Assembly: GCA_013397115.1 (NCBI GenBank)
Contig: VWZW01001414.1
Coordinates: forward strand, 829,166-893,165
From: Edolisoma coerulescens
Lineage: Eukaryota > Chordata > Aves > Passeriformes > Campephagidae
DNA length: 64,000 nucleotides
Direction of reading: 5' to 3'
The notes beneath the pieces were generated by a model. That model searched no databases. It saw only the letters and a list, made by a program, of their open reading frames with translations, and was not told the DNA's origin. Shown here piece by piece: positions 28,101 through 40,100 of this stretch. The translations under genes and the position numbers were made by a program. Position 1 is the stretch's first letter. The number at the start of each line of letters is the position of its first letter.

Positions 28101-31100
28101 TAGTACCAGCACAGCTTCTTCCAGCACTGGGCAGAAAACCAGCACAAGTTCTGCAGCAGCCCCTCAACAAGTTCAGCCACAGACCCCAGCACCGCCCCCT
28201 CGCCCTCAGCAGGGCCAGGTGAAGCTGACAATGGCCCAGCTCACACAGCTCACACAAGGACAGGTAAAGCACTGGACAGCCCTGGGTGTGGAAATGTGCT
28301 AACACCCGTCCAGCGTTTGGATTTCAGCAGTGTAGTGCCTGTGCCCTTAAATTTATGTGTCTGGCTTCATTTAGGATGACCATTGGCATAATTACAGACT
28401 GAAAACAGCTTAAATAGTAAATAAATATAATAAATAGCAAATACAAAGTAAGCAGTTTTAATAGTAAATTTTTAACTCTCACTTCCTGTTGTATTTTCCA
28501 GTAAGGTAACTGGCATCAGGAGTGTTCAGCAGTATGGAAAAAAAATTTTTAATACCAGTAAGGGACATAATTATTCTGTATGGCCTATTTTGTAGACATT
28601 CAGATCATGATGTTGATTCCTTGTCTTTTGATTTGATGTGAAGATTTAGTTTTCATTCATGCTATCCAGAATCTCAGAGGAAAAGTTGCAGTAACTTTGA
28701 GCAGAGGAGGAAAACGTTCTTACACCTTCTGCTCAAATCACGTAGGTCTGTTGGCAAAAAATAAGTTTAGAGTCAATTTTTGGGTAAAAGTACATTTCTA
28801 TGATTTACCACAGTATCTATTCTTCAACCTATAAATAATATATATAAATGATTGCACTGTGCTGACTGCTGGTTGTCAGATAAGGCTTTTTGTAGGTGGA
28901 ACAAGACTTGGAGTTTAAGCTGAAGGGGAGGGTAGGTTTAGATTAGATATTGGGAGGAAATTCTTCCCTGTGAGGGTGGGGAGGCCCTGGCACAGGCTGC
29001 CCAGAGAAGCTGTGGCTGCCCCATTCCTGGAAATGTCCAAGGCCAGGTTGGACGGGGCTTGGAGCAGCCTGGGACAGTGAAAGGTGTAGGTGGAACTGGG
29101 TGAGCTTTAAGGTCCCTCTCAACCTAAACCATTCTGTGATTCTATGAGTTTCTACACCTAAGACTCAGAGTTTTTGTATTGTGTTCTGCAGGTTCACAAA
29201 ATGTGTAACTCCAACCCAGTCATCTGTTGGCGATAGAATTGTTGAAAGAGTATTTCATGATGTCAGATGCTAGTTTTGGATTTTAGGAGTATGATATGTG
29301 ATAAAAATATTGAATTCTGAAATCTAAACCCCTAATTGTTCTGATTTTCAGCAAAGTCTGTCTAAGAATTATGTCACTAATACATCAATATTAACTTTTT
29401 TTTAGGGTGGCAGTCAAGGTTTAACTGTGGTAATTCAGGGACAAGGTCAAACTACTGGTCAGTTACAATTAATCCCTCAGGGTGTGACTGTAATACCTGG
29501 TCCAGGACAACAGCTTATGCAAGCAGCGATGCCAAATGGTACAATTCAGAGATTTCTGTTCACCCCACTACCAGCAGCTGCTACTACAGCTAGCACAACT
29601 ACAACCACCGTTTCTACTTCAACCTCGGGTAAGCATTGTTCTGTTCAGCAGAAAAAAAGCTTCCATTTCAATTGCACGGGAGTGTTTATGCAGCTGGAGG
29701 TGGTCTGTTAGTGCAGTGAATTTGTTGGAAGTGTATTGCAGAGTCTGTTGAGTTCCTGCATAGAGCTTTGCAGTAGTTCCAGAGGGTTTGGATTAGTAAG
29801 GCTCCTAGCCATGCCACTTGCAATTAATGGAATCCTCGTTTGTGTCGTTCTCAGCTGCGGGGGAACCGAAGCCGGCTCTGCAGGCGCCGCCAGCAGCGGC
29901 TGTGCCCGCGGGGCAGGGGCAGCCGCAGGGCCAGCCCGGCTCGGCCCCGGCGCAGCCCGCGGGGACTCAGCCCCAGGGTGCCCAGCCCGAGGCCCCGAGC
30001 CAGCCCGAAGCCCCCGGTGACTCTGCAGCGGCCCCCGAAGCTCAGCCGTCCAAATCTCCGGCTCCGTCTCCAGCGCAGGCCCCGGGGCTCTCTCCAGCGC
30101 CAGGCCCGATGCAGCCGCCGCCCGCGGGCCTGTCCCCAGCCCAGTCCCCGGCCCAGGCCCAGCATCCAGCTCAGGTGCAGACTCCAACCCGACACCCCGG
30201 TCTGATGCGGTCCCATGCTCCCATACAGATTCCGGCTGGGCCGTGGCAATCGCAGCCTCAGGTTCAGATCTCGGGCTCAACCTTTGCAAGTACTCAAAGT
30301 TTAAATCATTGTGTGATTGCTGTGCAGTGCCCAGCTCATCCTCGGCTGCACCTGCAGCAGCCTCCAACAAGTGTTACTGCAGTGCCTCAGCTTCAGCAGC
30401 AAGTGGAAGTCCTCTCTCAGCTGCAGTCCCATGTTGTGGCTCGGATCCGAGCCCAGCAGGGCAGCGTGCCCCAGATCAAGCTTCAGTTACCTCTTGAGTT
30501 CCAGCACAGTAGCCCAGCGCAGGCTCAGCAGATTGCCAGTGTGGTGACAGTGCAAGCAGCTAGTGTTCAGGAGCAGCTGCACAGAGTTCAGCAGCTCAGG
30601 GAGCAGCAACAGAAGAAAAAGCAGCAACAGATAGAAATTAAACGTGAGCACACCCTTCAGGCTTCTAATCAAAGTGACATTATCCAGAAGCAGGTAAAGT
30701 TAACAGAAGGAAATTAACACTTAATGAATGAAAGAAATATAATTTGAAATGCCCGTTCTTGTTAACAATGTTAATACCTTTGATAGGCAGTTAATTTGAT
30801 TCTTTCAAAGATAGTGCACGATTGCTATTGGCAATTTAATGACATATTCCGAGTTAATTCAGCACATCAAGTTACTTGTACCATGTTTGCATTCTTCTGT
30901 CACTTTAATTCAGTTTACCATTAGCTGCTGGGACAAATCCATCTCTGTTCTCAATTCAGGAAAGATAGGTCAGAGCTAGGAGAGCTGATGGACAGAACAC
31001 ACGTGCAGTACTTTCATTACCTGAAAACTGAGGTTCCACAGAGGTATCTGAAACGTGATGCTCTTGGATGGCTGCGGGGCTTAAAAAGTATATGTAATAA

Positions 31101-34100
31101 GACTCTTACCATTTTTAAAATAAAACAACCAGTCATTGAGGAAATACAGTCAATTTACATTTAGTCCCTCGATTTAAACTTGACATAAGCAAAATACCCT
31201 ACTCTGGGGGTGGTGGTGTTCATTTTCAAATTCTTTTTCAATTTTCAAATAATTGCTTTAAACAAGCACTGCTCCTCTGATAAAATCAGCTTTATTTTGT
31301 CACTCAGTGAAATAAGTGACACTTCAACTTTAACTTAGGAAATGTCCTGGTTCTCCCCATAGTACTGTGAAATACTGGCTAAAGTTTCCATCTTGTATTT
31401 TGGATTCTTTATCATCCTGCAGGTGGTTATGAAGCAGAATGCTGTCATAGAACATTTGAAACAGAAGAAGACACTGACTCCAGCTGAGAGGGAAGAAAAT
31501 CAGAGGTGAATGTGCATCACAGTGCATCTGTAGATGTCAAATTTTTAATTTATTACATCTTTTAATGGTATCATAATGAAATGCTGGTTTGTAAAAACCT
31601 GGTTGAAGAAATGGTGCTATTTTAAATTGGTTATAGTAACATTTAGAAGTAAGTTTCATAATGATCTTTATTGCATCTTGTATAATCTCAATTTTATTTT
31701 GATAATATGTTTTTTAAATAATATTACATACCGTCTTTGAAGCTCACCACAGTTCTTAAACTCAAGTAAAAACCATCCTTAAAGGAGCACAGAATGGAGA
31801 GTTAATGGTTCTGCTGCAAAAAAAGCCTGGGTTTTGTTTGTCCTTTATCGTGGCCATGTGTTTCCATTCTTGTCCCTGCACATCCCACTCTACAGAAGGA
31901 GCTGAAGAGTTGGAAGACAGATTGACAAACTGAGAGATTTTATGCTTGAAGCTGCTAAACAGAAATTTGGAGTGTTTGTCATTTGTCTTGGGGTTATTTT
32001 GACTCCTTTTCACACATGCAGTTGCTCCAATTAGATAATCACAAGTGTGTGTCAGATACTAAGAAAAAGAAGAGTGTGTTTTATAGAATTTTGATCATCA
32101 GATCACAAGCTCGGTCGATTGCAACACTGTCCCTGGGTGCCACTCCTTTACTGTTCACAGTTGCACAAAGAAAACGATGTATTGGATATGCTCTTCATTT
32201 CGTGGTGTCAGACAGCCAAATAGGTGTTTCGACTGACAAAAGTCCAATTTAAGAGAAAGAAGAAAAATACAGTTCTAACTAGCTTGATTCATGGGGCATC
32301 TGCCTTTCCATCTCACTGATTTATTCTTCTTCAAAAATACAATGTGGGGACCTTTAGTCTGTAAAAAAGCCAGACTGAAGCGAGTAGATACAGTACAGGT
32401 ATAAAGAGCAAACTAAATAAAATTGTATGGCCCTACAAATATTTATCTACATATTACATTTGTCATCAAAATCCAGCTGTCTATCAAAGGACAAAATGTC
32501 TGAGACCACAGAGTTGCCAGCAGCTGCTTGTCCTGGCCATTGCTATTCTGCTGTTTCCTCTCAGCTCAATGGGAGTTGTTTTTCGTGGTCACTCTGGCAA
32601 CGAGAAGCATTTGGTTTTCTAGTGGTTTTGGAAAAGAATGGAGAAGGGAAAAGTAAATTCAGAAGAGCCAAAATACATTCGTTTTCTAATTGAAATATAA
32701 AGCAAAATAAATGGAAGGTGCAGAACAAGTGAGCAGGAAAACAGGTTTAATATTTGAATGTACAACAAGCAGATGAAAAACTAATCTTGAGCTGTCATTA
32801 GTGGAGAAATTGGGAACTGTTCATAGTGAATTCTGTACAGTGAAAAGTATTTGTCAGTCCTTATGGCAAACCACATAATCTTGGCAACATTTGGTGGTCA
32901 CTGGAACGTAGAATTGTCTGTTTTAGAAGAAGTTACAGGCTTCCAACTCACTTTCATCCTATATCAGAATAAAAATGCAGCTCTTTCAAACAAATTGTGG
33001 AAACTGAATTGAGTGAAAATGTCTCTCATCCTACTAAAGCCAAAGCTTTGTTTGGAGTCGGATGGGGGAGGGGAGGAACAATTAGTACTCAGATCATTTA
33101 AGTGAAATTGGGGCTGGCCCTCTTGAGCCTAACAAGGGACTTGATCTCTCCCAGCAGTGTTCTAGTAAATAAGCAGGAGTGGAAGCACTGTGTGTTGCTA
33201 AATTTACCTTGTACATCTTAGGAAATATAATAATGAGCTTGCAGTGACTGGAGAATTGATTCTGCATTCTCAACTGGGAATAAACAGGCAGCTCAGCACA
33301 ATGTCATTTTCCTTTATTCCTTCCCCAGAATGATTGTGTGCAACCAAGTGATGAAATATATTCTGGATAAGATAGACAAAGAAGAAAAACAGGCAGCTAA
33401 GAAACGGAAGCGAGAAGAGAGCGTGGAGCAGAAGCGGAGCAAACAGAATGCGACCAAGCTCTCAGCTCTGCTTTTCAAGCATAAAGAGCAGCTGAAAGCT
33501 GAAATACTGAAAAAAAGAGCACTTCTGGACAAAGATCTACAGATTGAAGTGCAGGTAAGGACAGAGTCTCAAAGGCTAATTTGATGTTAAGCTGGAGAGA
33601 ACATTTCTGTGTTCATCTTTGTCTGTTTGCTCAGTGAGATTTTAAGGAAATTTACAGGAAGAAGCCGGGGTTGTGGATCTCTGCGAAGCTACTCATACGT
33701 CCTTTGAGGGCCTCTTGGTTTTCTTCTGGACTGAAACTACCTTCTTTGATGAAACAGCTTCTGATAAGTTACAGCCAGTGGGCCACTGTAGCCCAAGTGT
33801 GTCATTCCTTAATATTATGTGAACTGTAGGTTAAGAACATGAGAAATGCATATTTAAATGGATTTAATTGTTTTCTTTTGGTTAAGCATGGGGATTTTTG
33901 CGTAGATTGTAACCCTGTCTTGCAGTAATCATATGAAGTGCCTCTCTCTATTTATTCATTTAATACACTTCAGGAGGAGCTAAAGAAAGACTTGACTAAA
34001 ATTAAGAAAGAAAAAGAAAGAGCCCAGGCAGCAGCTGCTGCAGCAGCAGCCGCAGCCGCCGCCGCCGCCGCTGCTGCCCCACCACCACCGCCACCAGTGC

Positions 34101-37100
34101 CACCAGCACCACCCCAGCCACCGGCAGCCAGCGTCACCTCCTCCTCCTCCACCACTGTCCCCGTGCCAGTCTCCTCCCAGAAGAGAAAACGAGAGGAGGA
34201 GAAGGATTCCTCGGCTTCCAAGTCCAAGAAAAAGAAAATGATTTCTACTACCTCAAAGGAAACGAAGAAGGACACAAAGCTTTACTGCATCTGTAAAACG
34301 CCTTACGACGAGTCCAAGTGAGTAGCAATGCCACGGGCCCTCCTGCATGTCCTTAGCTTTAGGTTTAGTGTCAGCTCTTAGTGCCAGGTAGTGCTAGAAG
34401 TGGAGCTAGTGGCAGGTTATTGCAGTGATCACTGGGGTATAGAGAATAAAGTCTCTGTTTTCCACTAGCAGTTACAAATATTAACATACTCGATTGATGC
34501 TGTTACTGTGCCTGGTTTATATTTTACTCGTTTGCATGTCTCCATTGTGTGACCTTCCTGTCTCACATGCACATACTCTTTTTCTTTTTTTTCCCTCCAC
34601 TCTGTTACTCTTTCTTTTGCTGTTTTGCCTCTGCCTCAGAAGCAAGTGACAATTTGGTTTGAGCAATTTCTTGTGAATAAGTAGCTGATGTTCTTCAGAA
34701 ATAGCTTTGGTACCGTCTTCCAATAAATTACTTTTTTTTGTAAGGCAGTACCCAGTAAAGGGGGCTCCGAGTCAGTGGACTGCAGTTCACTTTGGACAAT
34801 GTTTCAGGGAGAAATGGTTTTCATGTGTTATTATTTGCATTCCAGGGTTGATAAAAATAAATATTTAAGCATTTGACAGAGTGAAAACTGCAGTTCTCTG
34901 TAGTTTGATTCTGACTGTGAATGAGGAAAAGTATTTATGCTACCTACAGAGCTTGTGAAGAAATGGTATTAAGTGCTGGAGTGGAAAATCCAGTGGATTC
35001 CAGGTGATAGTGTTACATGTTCCTGCTTAAGCTAGAGGTGACTAACAGCAGTAGTTAGTAATGGTTAACATCTGAGAGCTGTGCAGAGATGTGTGTACAG
35101 TAAGTTTGACTTCAGACCAATTCCAAGTAAGCGGAAAATACCCAGAAGTATGAACTGGTACCAATTGGTGGTACTTTAAGGGCTGATAACAGGGAAACCA
35201 TAGATCTGGAGTGATGCATTCACTCCATGGGTCATGGTTCTTCATTCCAAGTTTAGGGCCAGGACTAGGGGACCTCTTGAGGTTCCTTCCAGCCTTTTTG
35301 GGGGTTTAATTATGTTTTTTTAATAAAGTTGAGGTCTTGATGTTTTTTCACCTTGGTTTTGAGTAGCTCTGACCGTTGCACTATTACTTCAGTGTGGGAA
35401 ATGGGGCTGCTCCCTGAACTGCCAGTGCTGCAGGAAGAGCAGAGTGATGCTCTGGCTGTTATGTCACTGTCACCTCTGAAGGGTGTCCCCAGCCTCACTT
35501 AACTTTGTGTCTGTGTTGGGTTTTCTGTCATCCAGTGTACTTAGGAGGGACCCTGTTCTCTGGTTGTGATACCAGAGGTCTGTGTGTTGCTGCATCTGGA
35601 GTTAGTGAGTGAGCAAAGGGATTTGATTGTCAGACTAACTCTTTGTGTTGACTCTAGTGGTCATAGAGTGAATTTTGGTAGCTTGAATTGAGAACTGTGC
35701 ATCAGTGCACTGAAAAAAACTTGAAGAAAATGAAATGTTAGTAACTCAGTAGTATCCTTAGCAATATGATAGAGCTCTGTTGCTTTGCTTTTTGTGAATT
35801 TTATATTTGATGTTCCTACAAATGATGACTGTACGGTTGAAGTACATAATCCTTTCGCTAGTTGGAAAGGAATTAGTCAAGTTTTGAAACAGTTTTCTGA
35901 GAATTTTTTTTGTTTTATTTTTTCGTATATATGGAGACGTTGGATCATCCTCTTTGTGCCGGTGTCTCTTTTCTACTTCAGAAAAGATAGGTGTGCTACT
36001 TGAAAAGCCAGTTTGTGGTATTTTATGAATACCCTGTGTATTTTTTTGGATTTAGTAAAGCCTTATAAGTTGTTTTGTGCTGTGTATTTTATTGCAAAAC
36101 TATTGTATTTAGTTCTCATTCGTGATACTCCAGGGTTGTAGCGATTTGCTAATCAAGCAATCCTGTTTTGAAGGATGGTCAGTAAGGATATCTTTCCAAG
36201 ATTCCTACTTAGATTCCAATCTATCTGTTAAAGCATAATGTGGCACCTGCTCCACATTCCAGTGGCAAGGCTTAGCATCTACACCTGGATGCAAACGTGC
36301 TTCCACATCACCAGGAGCACACGCAGCCTCTTGGGAAGGGGGCACAAGCTGAGTGGCTAATAGTTGTCAGAGTCTATGTCTAGCCATTCTTTATGGAAAT
36401 TGGGTTGTGTGATACTTATTTTAGGATTTGCCTGACTGCAAACAAGAGAAAAGGCAGGATCTGAGTGTGCAGGATGTGTGCAGAGGCCCAGGAAATCAGA
36501 GATGCTTCCTGTGGAACATGGGGTAACTACTGCCCTGCTGGTGCGGTGGTGTCCCCAGGGTGCTGCCTGCAGGCTGACAGGGTGGCAGGAATTCCTACAG
36601 CAGCACCTGGCAGGGGGCTGAGGTCTCCAAAATCCAGGAGGATGGAGGTTCCGAGTCTGCTTGCTTTTGCTTAGGCAGAGAGAATGGATGTGAGCGTCGC
36701 CCATCTGGTTGTCACTGGTCATAGGTGTGTTCTGAGAGATCCATACACGAGTTACAAACATCCTGGCATATTTTACAGTTTTGTCACATCATTCTGTGCA
36801 AGGTCCCATTCCCATGATTCTGTCCCTGGTTCCCTTCACTTTGTGTCATACCATACCTGGTTCCGTCACACAGCTGTGTCTGAGAGGAGACATTATTCAC
36901 TCAAAATTCCACTTTGTCACAGTTTAAAGTAGTTTATTATCAGATTTCAGTGCACATTCCCCCCCCCAAAAAAAACTCCTACTGAGATTTAAAATTGACA
37001 ATCATGCCCTGACCCCCTTTTCTTTCGTATCATGTTACACCAAGACGTACCTACACACTGCTGGTTGCATGTTCTTGTAGTGTACTCGTAACTCCTAGTT

Positions 37101-40100
37101 GGTGTTTGCGCTTTGCTTTTGTTTTTTAAATTAACTGAGACCTACATTTTCAAACCTTAAGGAAACGTTTCAGTGGCTTTTGAGCTGCAATTTTGAAAAT
37201 GTAAACTTTTTTCTTTGGCCTTGTCTTTTTGTGCCTTTGACAGTTTTTCACACACACATTGAAGACAGTAGATTTTTAGCCCATAGTTTTGTCAAAGTCT
37301 GGTTACATATTAATATGTACATATTAATACATGTGCATTTTGATGAACTGTCAATTTAAATTGACCCAAGTGACCTTACTGCCAGTCTAGCTGCAGGATG
37401 AGATGTTAGTTTGTAAGGATAGGGAGCAGGGAAGCTGAGACAAAAAGTAGCCCAGCAGCAAGTGCATCAGAGAGAAATGCAGGGAAAAGTGCCATGCCAT
37501 TTGAAATGACAATTACATTGTCATTTTCATTGTGAACACTTTTAGGTTCTATATTGGCTGTGATCTTTGTACTAACTGGTATCATGGAGAATGTGTTGGA
37601 ATCACAGAAAAGGAGGCTAAGAAAATGGATGTGTACATCTGTAATGAGTGTAAACGGGCACAAGAGGGCAGCAGTGAGGAGTTGTACTGTATCTGCAGAA
37701 CACCTTATGATGAGTCGCAGTGAGTTCGGATAAGAACCTCTTATTCCATGTCTAGGTAGCAAAACTGCTCTGACTGTGCTTTCCTGTTCCTTGCAAAGAG
37801 TAAAAAGAGTTATTCTGCATATATTGTATTCATTCGTAATACAAATTGCTTTTCGGTAATTGTCTCCCCCTCCCGAATGTTTCTGTTCAGTAAATGTTTA
37901 GGAAAAGTGAGGTTTCTCAGGGTGGTCAAAATGTGTTGTGGTTTTTATTTTTAACAACAAACTACCAAAACGCCATGTACAATAATTGGGATTTATTTTC
38001 TTTTTTTATTTTATTTTCTTTAACAGGGGATGGTTAGAAAGACTAAAAGACAAATGCTGTGTTTAGTGGATTTTTTTGTGCTTTAATCTGATCTGACTGG
38101 AGAACATAATTTTAGTATGGGGGTATATGGTTGGTATATGATTATATATATGTGAATTATATGCATCTTTTACTGTAAGGCTTTGTGTCATAGAACACTC
38201 CCTCTGCATTCAGTTACAAGACTGAAGCTTCCATATGAAAAGTGCTTGTACAGAGTGAAACAAGCCCTAGTTGTAGTCCAGTTTGTGCAAAATGCATCTT
38301 GAATTGTTTTGGATACTGGCTGGGTGAGACTTCTGGCTTTACACTGTTCCTTTCATCTCTAAAGCAGAGGAATTTTTGAAATCTTGATTGCTTGAAAGTA
38401 TAAAATTTAGGAACGTGTTTTGAAATGGTCTGTAAATACAAAAGCATTTGGAGTAGAATTTGTCACTCTGAAATCTGACGTTACCTGTTGTCTTTAATCA
38501 TGCCAAGTATCTGCTTGTGTGCAGGGGATGGCAGGTTTATGTGTTTAAATGTAACCTGGACTTGAAATAGATGAAGCCACTGACATTTGGTTTGGCTCTT
38601 GCAGATTTTACATTGGCTGTGACCGATGTCAGAACTGGTACCACGGGCGCTGCGTGGGCATCCTGCAGAGCGAGGCAGATCTCATTGATGAGTACGTGTG
38701 TCCACAGTGCCAGTCCACAGAGGATGCCATGACTGTGCTCAGTCCACTCACAGATAAAGACTATGAAGGGTTGAGGAGGGTCCTGCGCTCCTTGCAGGTG
38801 AGGAGAAGGGTGGCAGCAGCAGGGAGTGTCACAGACCCAGTGGGTCTGGGAGGAGGGGTTGATTTCTCTTTAGTAGCTCTGAGATTTGAGGGAATAACAA
38901 AGCTTTGCCTCTGTGTCAGCTGCAAACTTGCTTGGCGTTATTGTGCTGAGGAATATTTACAATAATTTGTAAATCACTGCTCCTGAGTGAGTGAAACTAA
39001 ACCATCCCTTCAGTGAAAGGCTTTTAAAGGAAGCAGATTTAGAATCCCAAAAGGCAAAGTGGGAGCCTGACTGCACAGGGTATGAAAGGTGCAGTGTTCT
39101 GTTTTCACATCAGTTTTCTGTGGGTTGTGATCTACACTTCTGTACTGTAATTGAGAGTTACCACATTTCAGGAGTGTTCTCATAGGGGTTCATTATCAGC
39201 ATGTAAATGGTGGCATCTTGATAATAAGAATTATGTCACTGTCCAATACAGGATATTTCTGGTTTCTCTGTCACTCCCAAATAGGCTTTTTCTGCTACAA
39301 CTCTAAAGAATTTTTAAGAATTCTGGTACAATTCTTAAAATTGTGGTAACAGAAATCCTGTAAGTAATATTTTGCATTGTCCTGTATTTTGCATACATTT
39401 ATAAAAGCATATTAATTTCAGGGTACTTAAAGCACTCTCAGTAAATTCATTCCATACTTTTCCATGCAGCCTGTTCAGAACAGTATCCTGTTATGTCTGA
39501 ATTTCAGTTTCCTGTTTTGAAGCCCAACTACTGGGTCACTGACATTTATAACTTTACCCAGTCATCGGATGAGAACTGGTTCCTTTTTCATATAATGCTG
39601 CACTTCTTCCTGAAATTCAGTTCCAGACCCCAACAGATAAAAGGATGAAAATATTTACCAATTAATAGTGCCTAATTTAACTCAATTTTCTATTTTAATT
39701 CTCTCCTGTTTCCCTGCCAGGCTCACAAGATGGCATGGCCGTTCCTAGAACCAGTAGATCCCAACGATGCACCAGATTATTATGGTGTCATCAAAGAACC
39801 AATGGGTAAGTGTTGGTGAGAACAGCCTGAGTGAGTGGGTTTGGGCTTTGGAATAGCAAGTTAATTTCCTGCAGACCAGTTCCAGCCATATTTTGGAAAA
39901 TTCACAGGTTAGGCAGATGAAACACTGTGATTTCTCACTGATACATTCAGAAGTTCATGAAGGCTGTTTTATCTACTTCTAGGCTGACTCCTTCACCCTA
40001 AGTACTGCCAGTCTCACAGATGAAATGTCGAAGTCAGTGCAGCAATAGGATAGAACTCATGTTTTTAAATTTCTTCATTTAAAGAGGACAATTTTTTTCT

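Noticed and set aside
29708..30370. 220-codon minus-strand open frame
   Set aside because: It is antisense to the GC-rich BPTF exon at 29855-30693 and has Ala/Gly/Pro/Arg composition expected from GC-rich antisense; no family or splice support.
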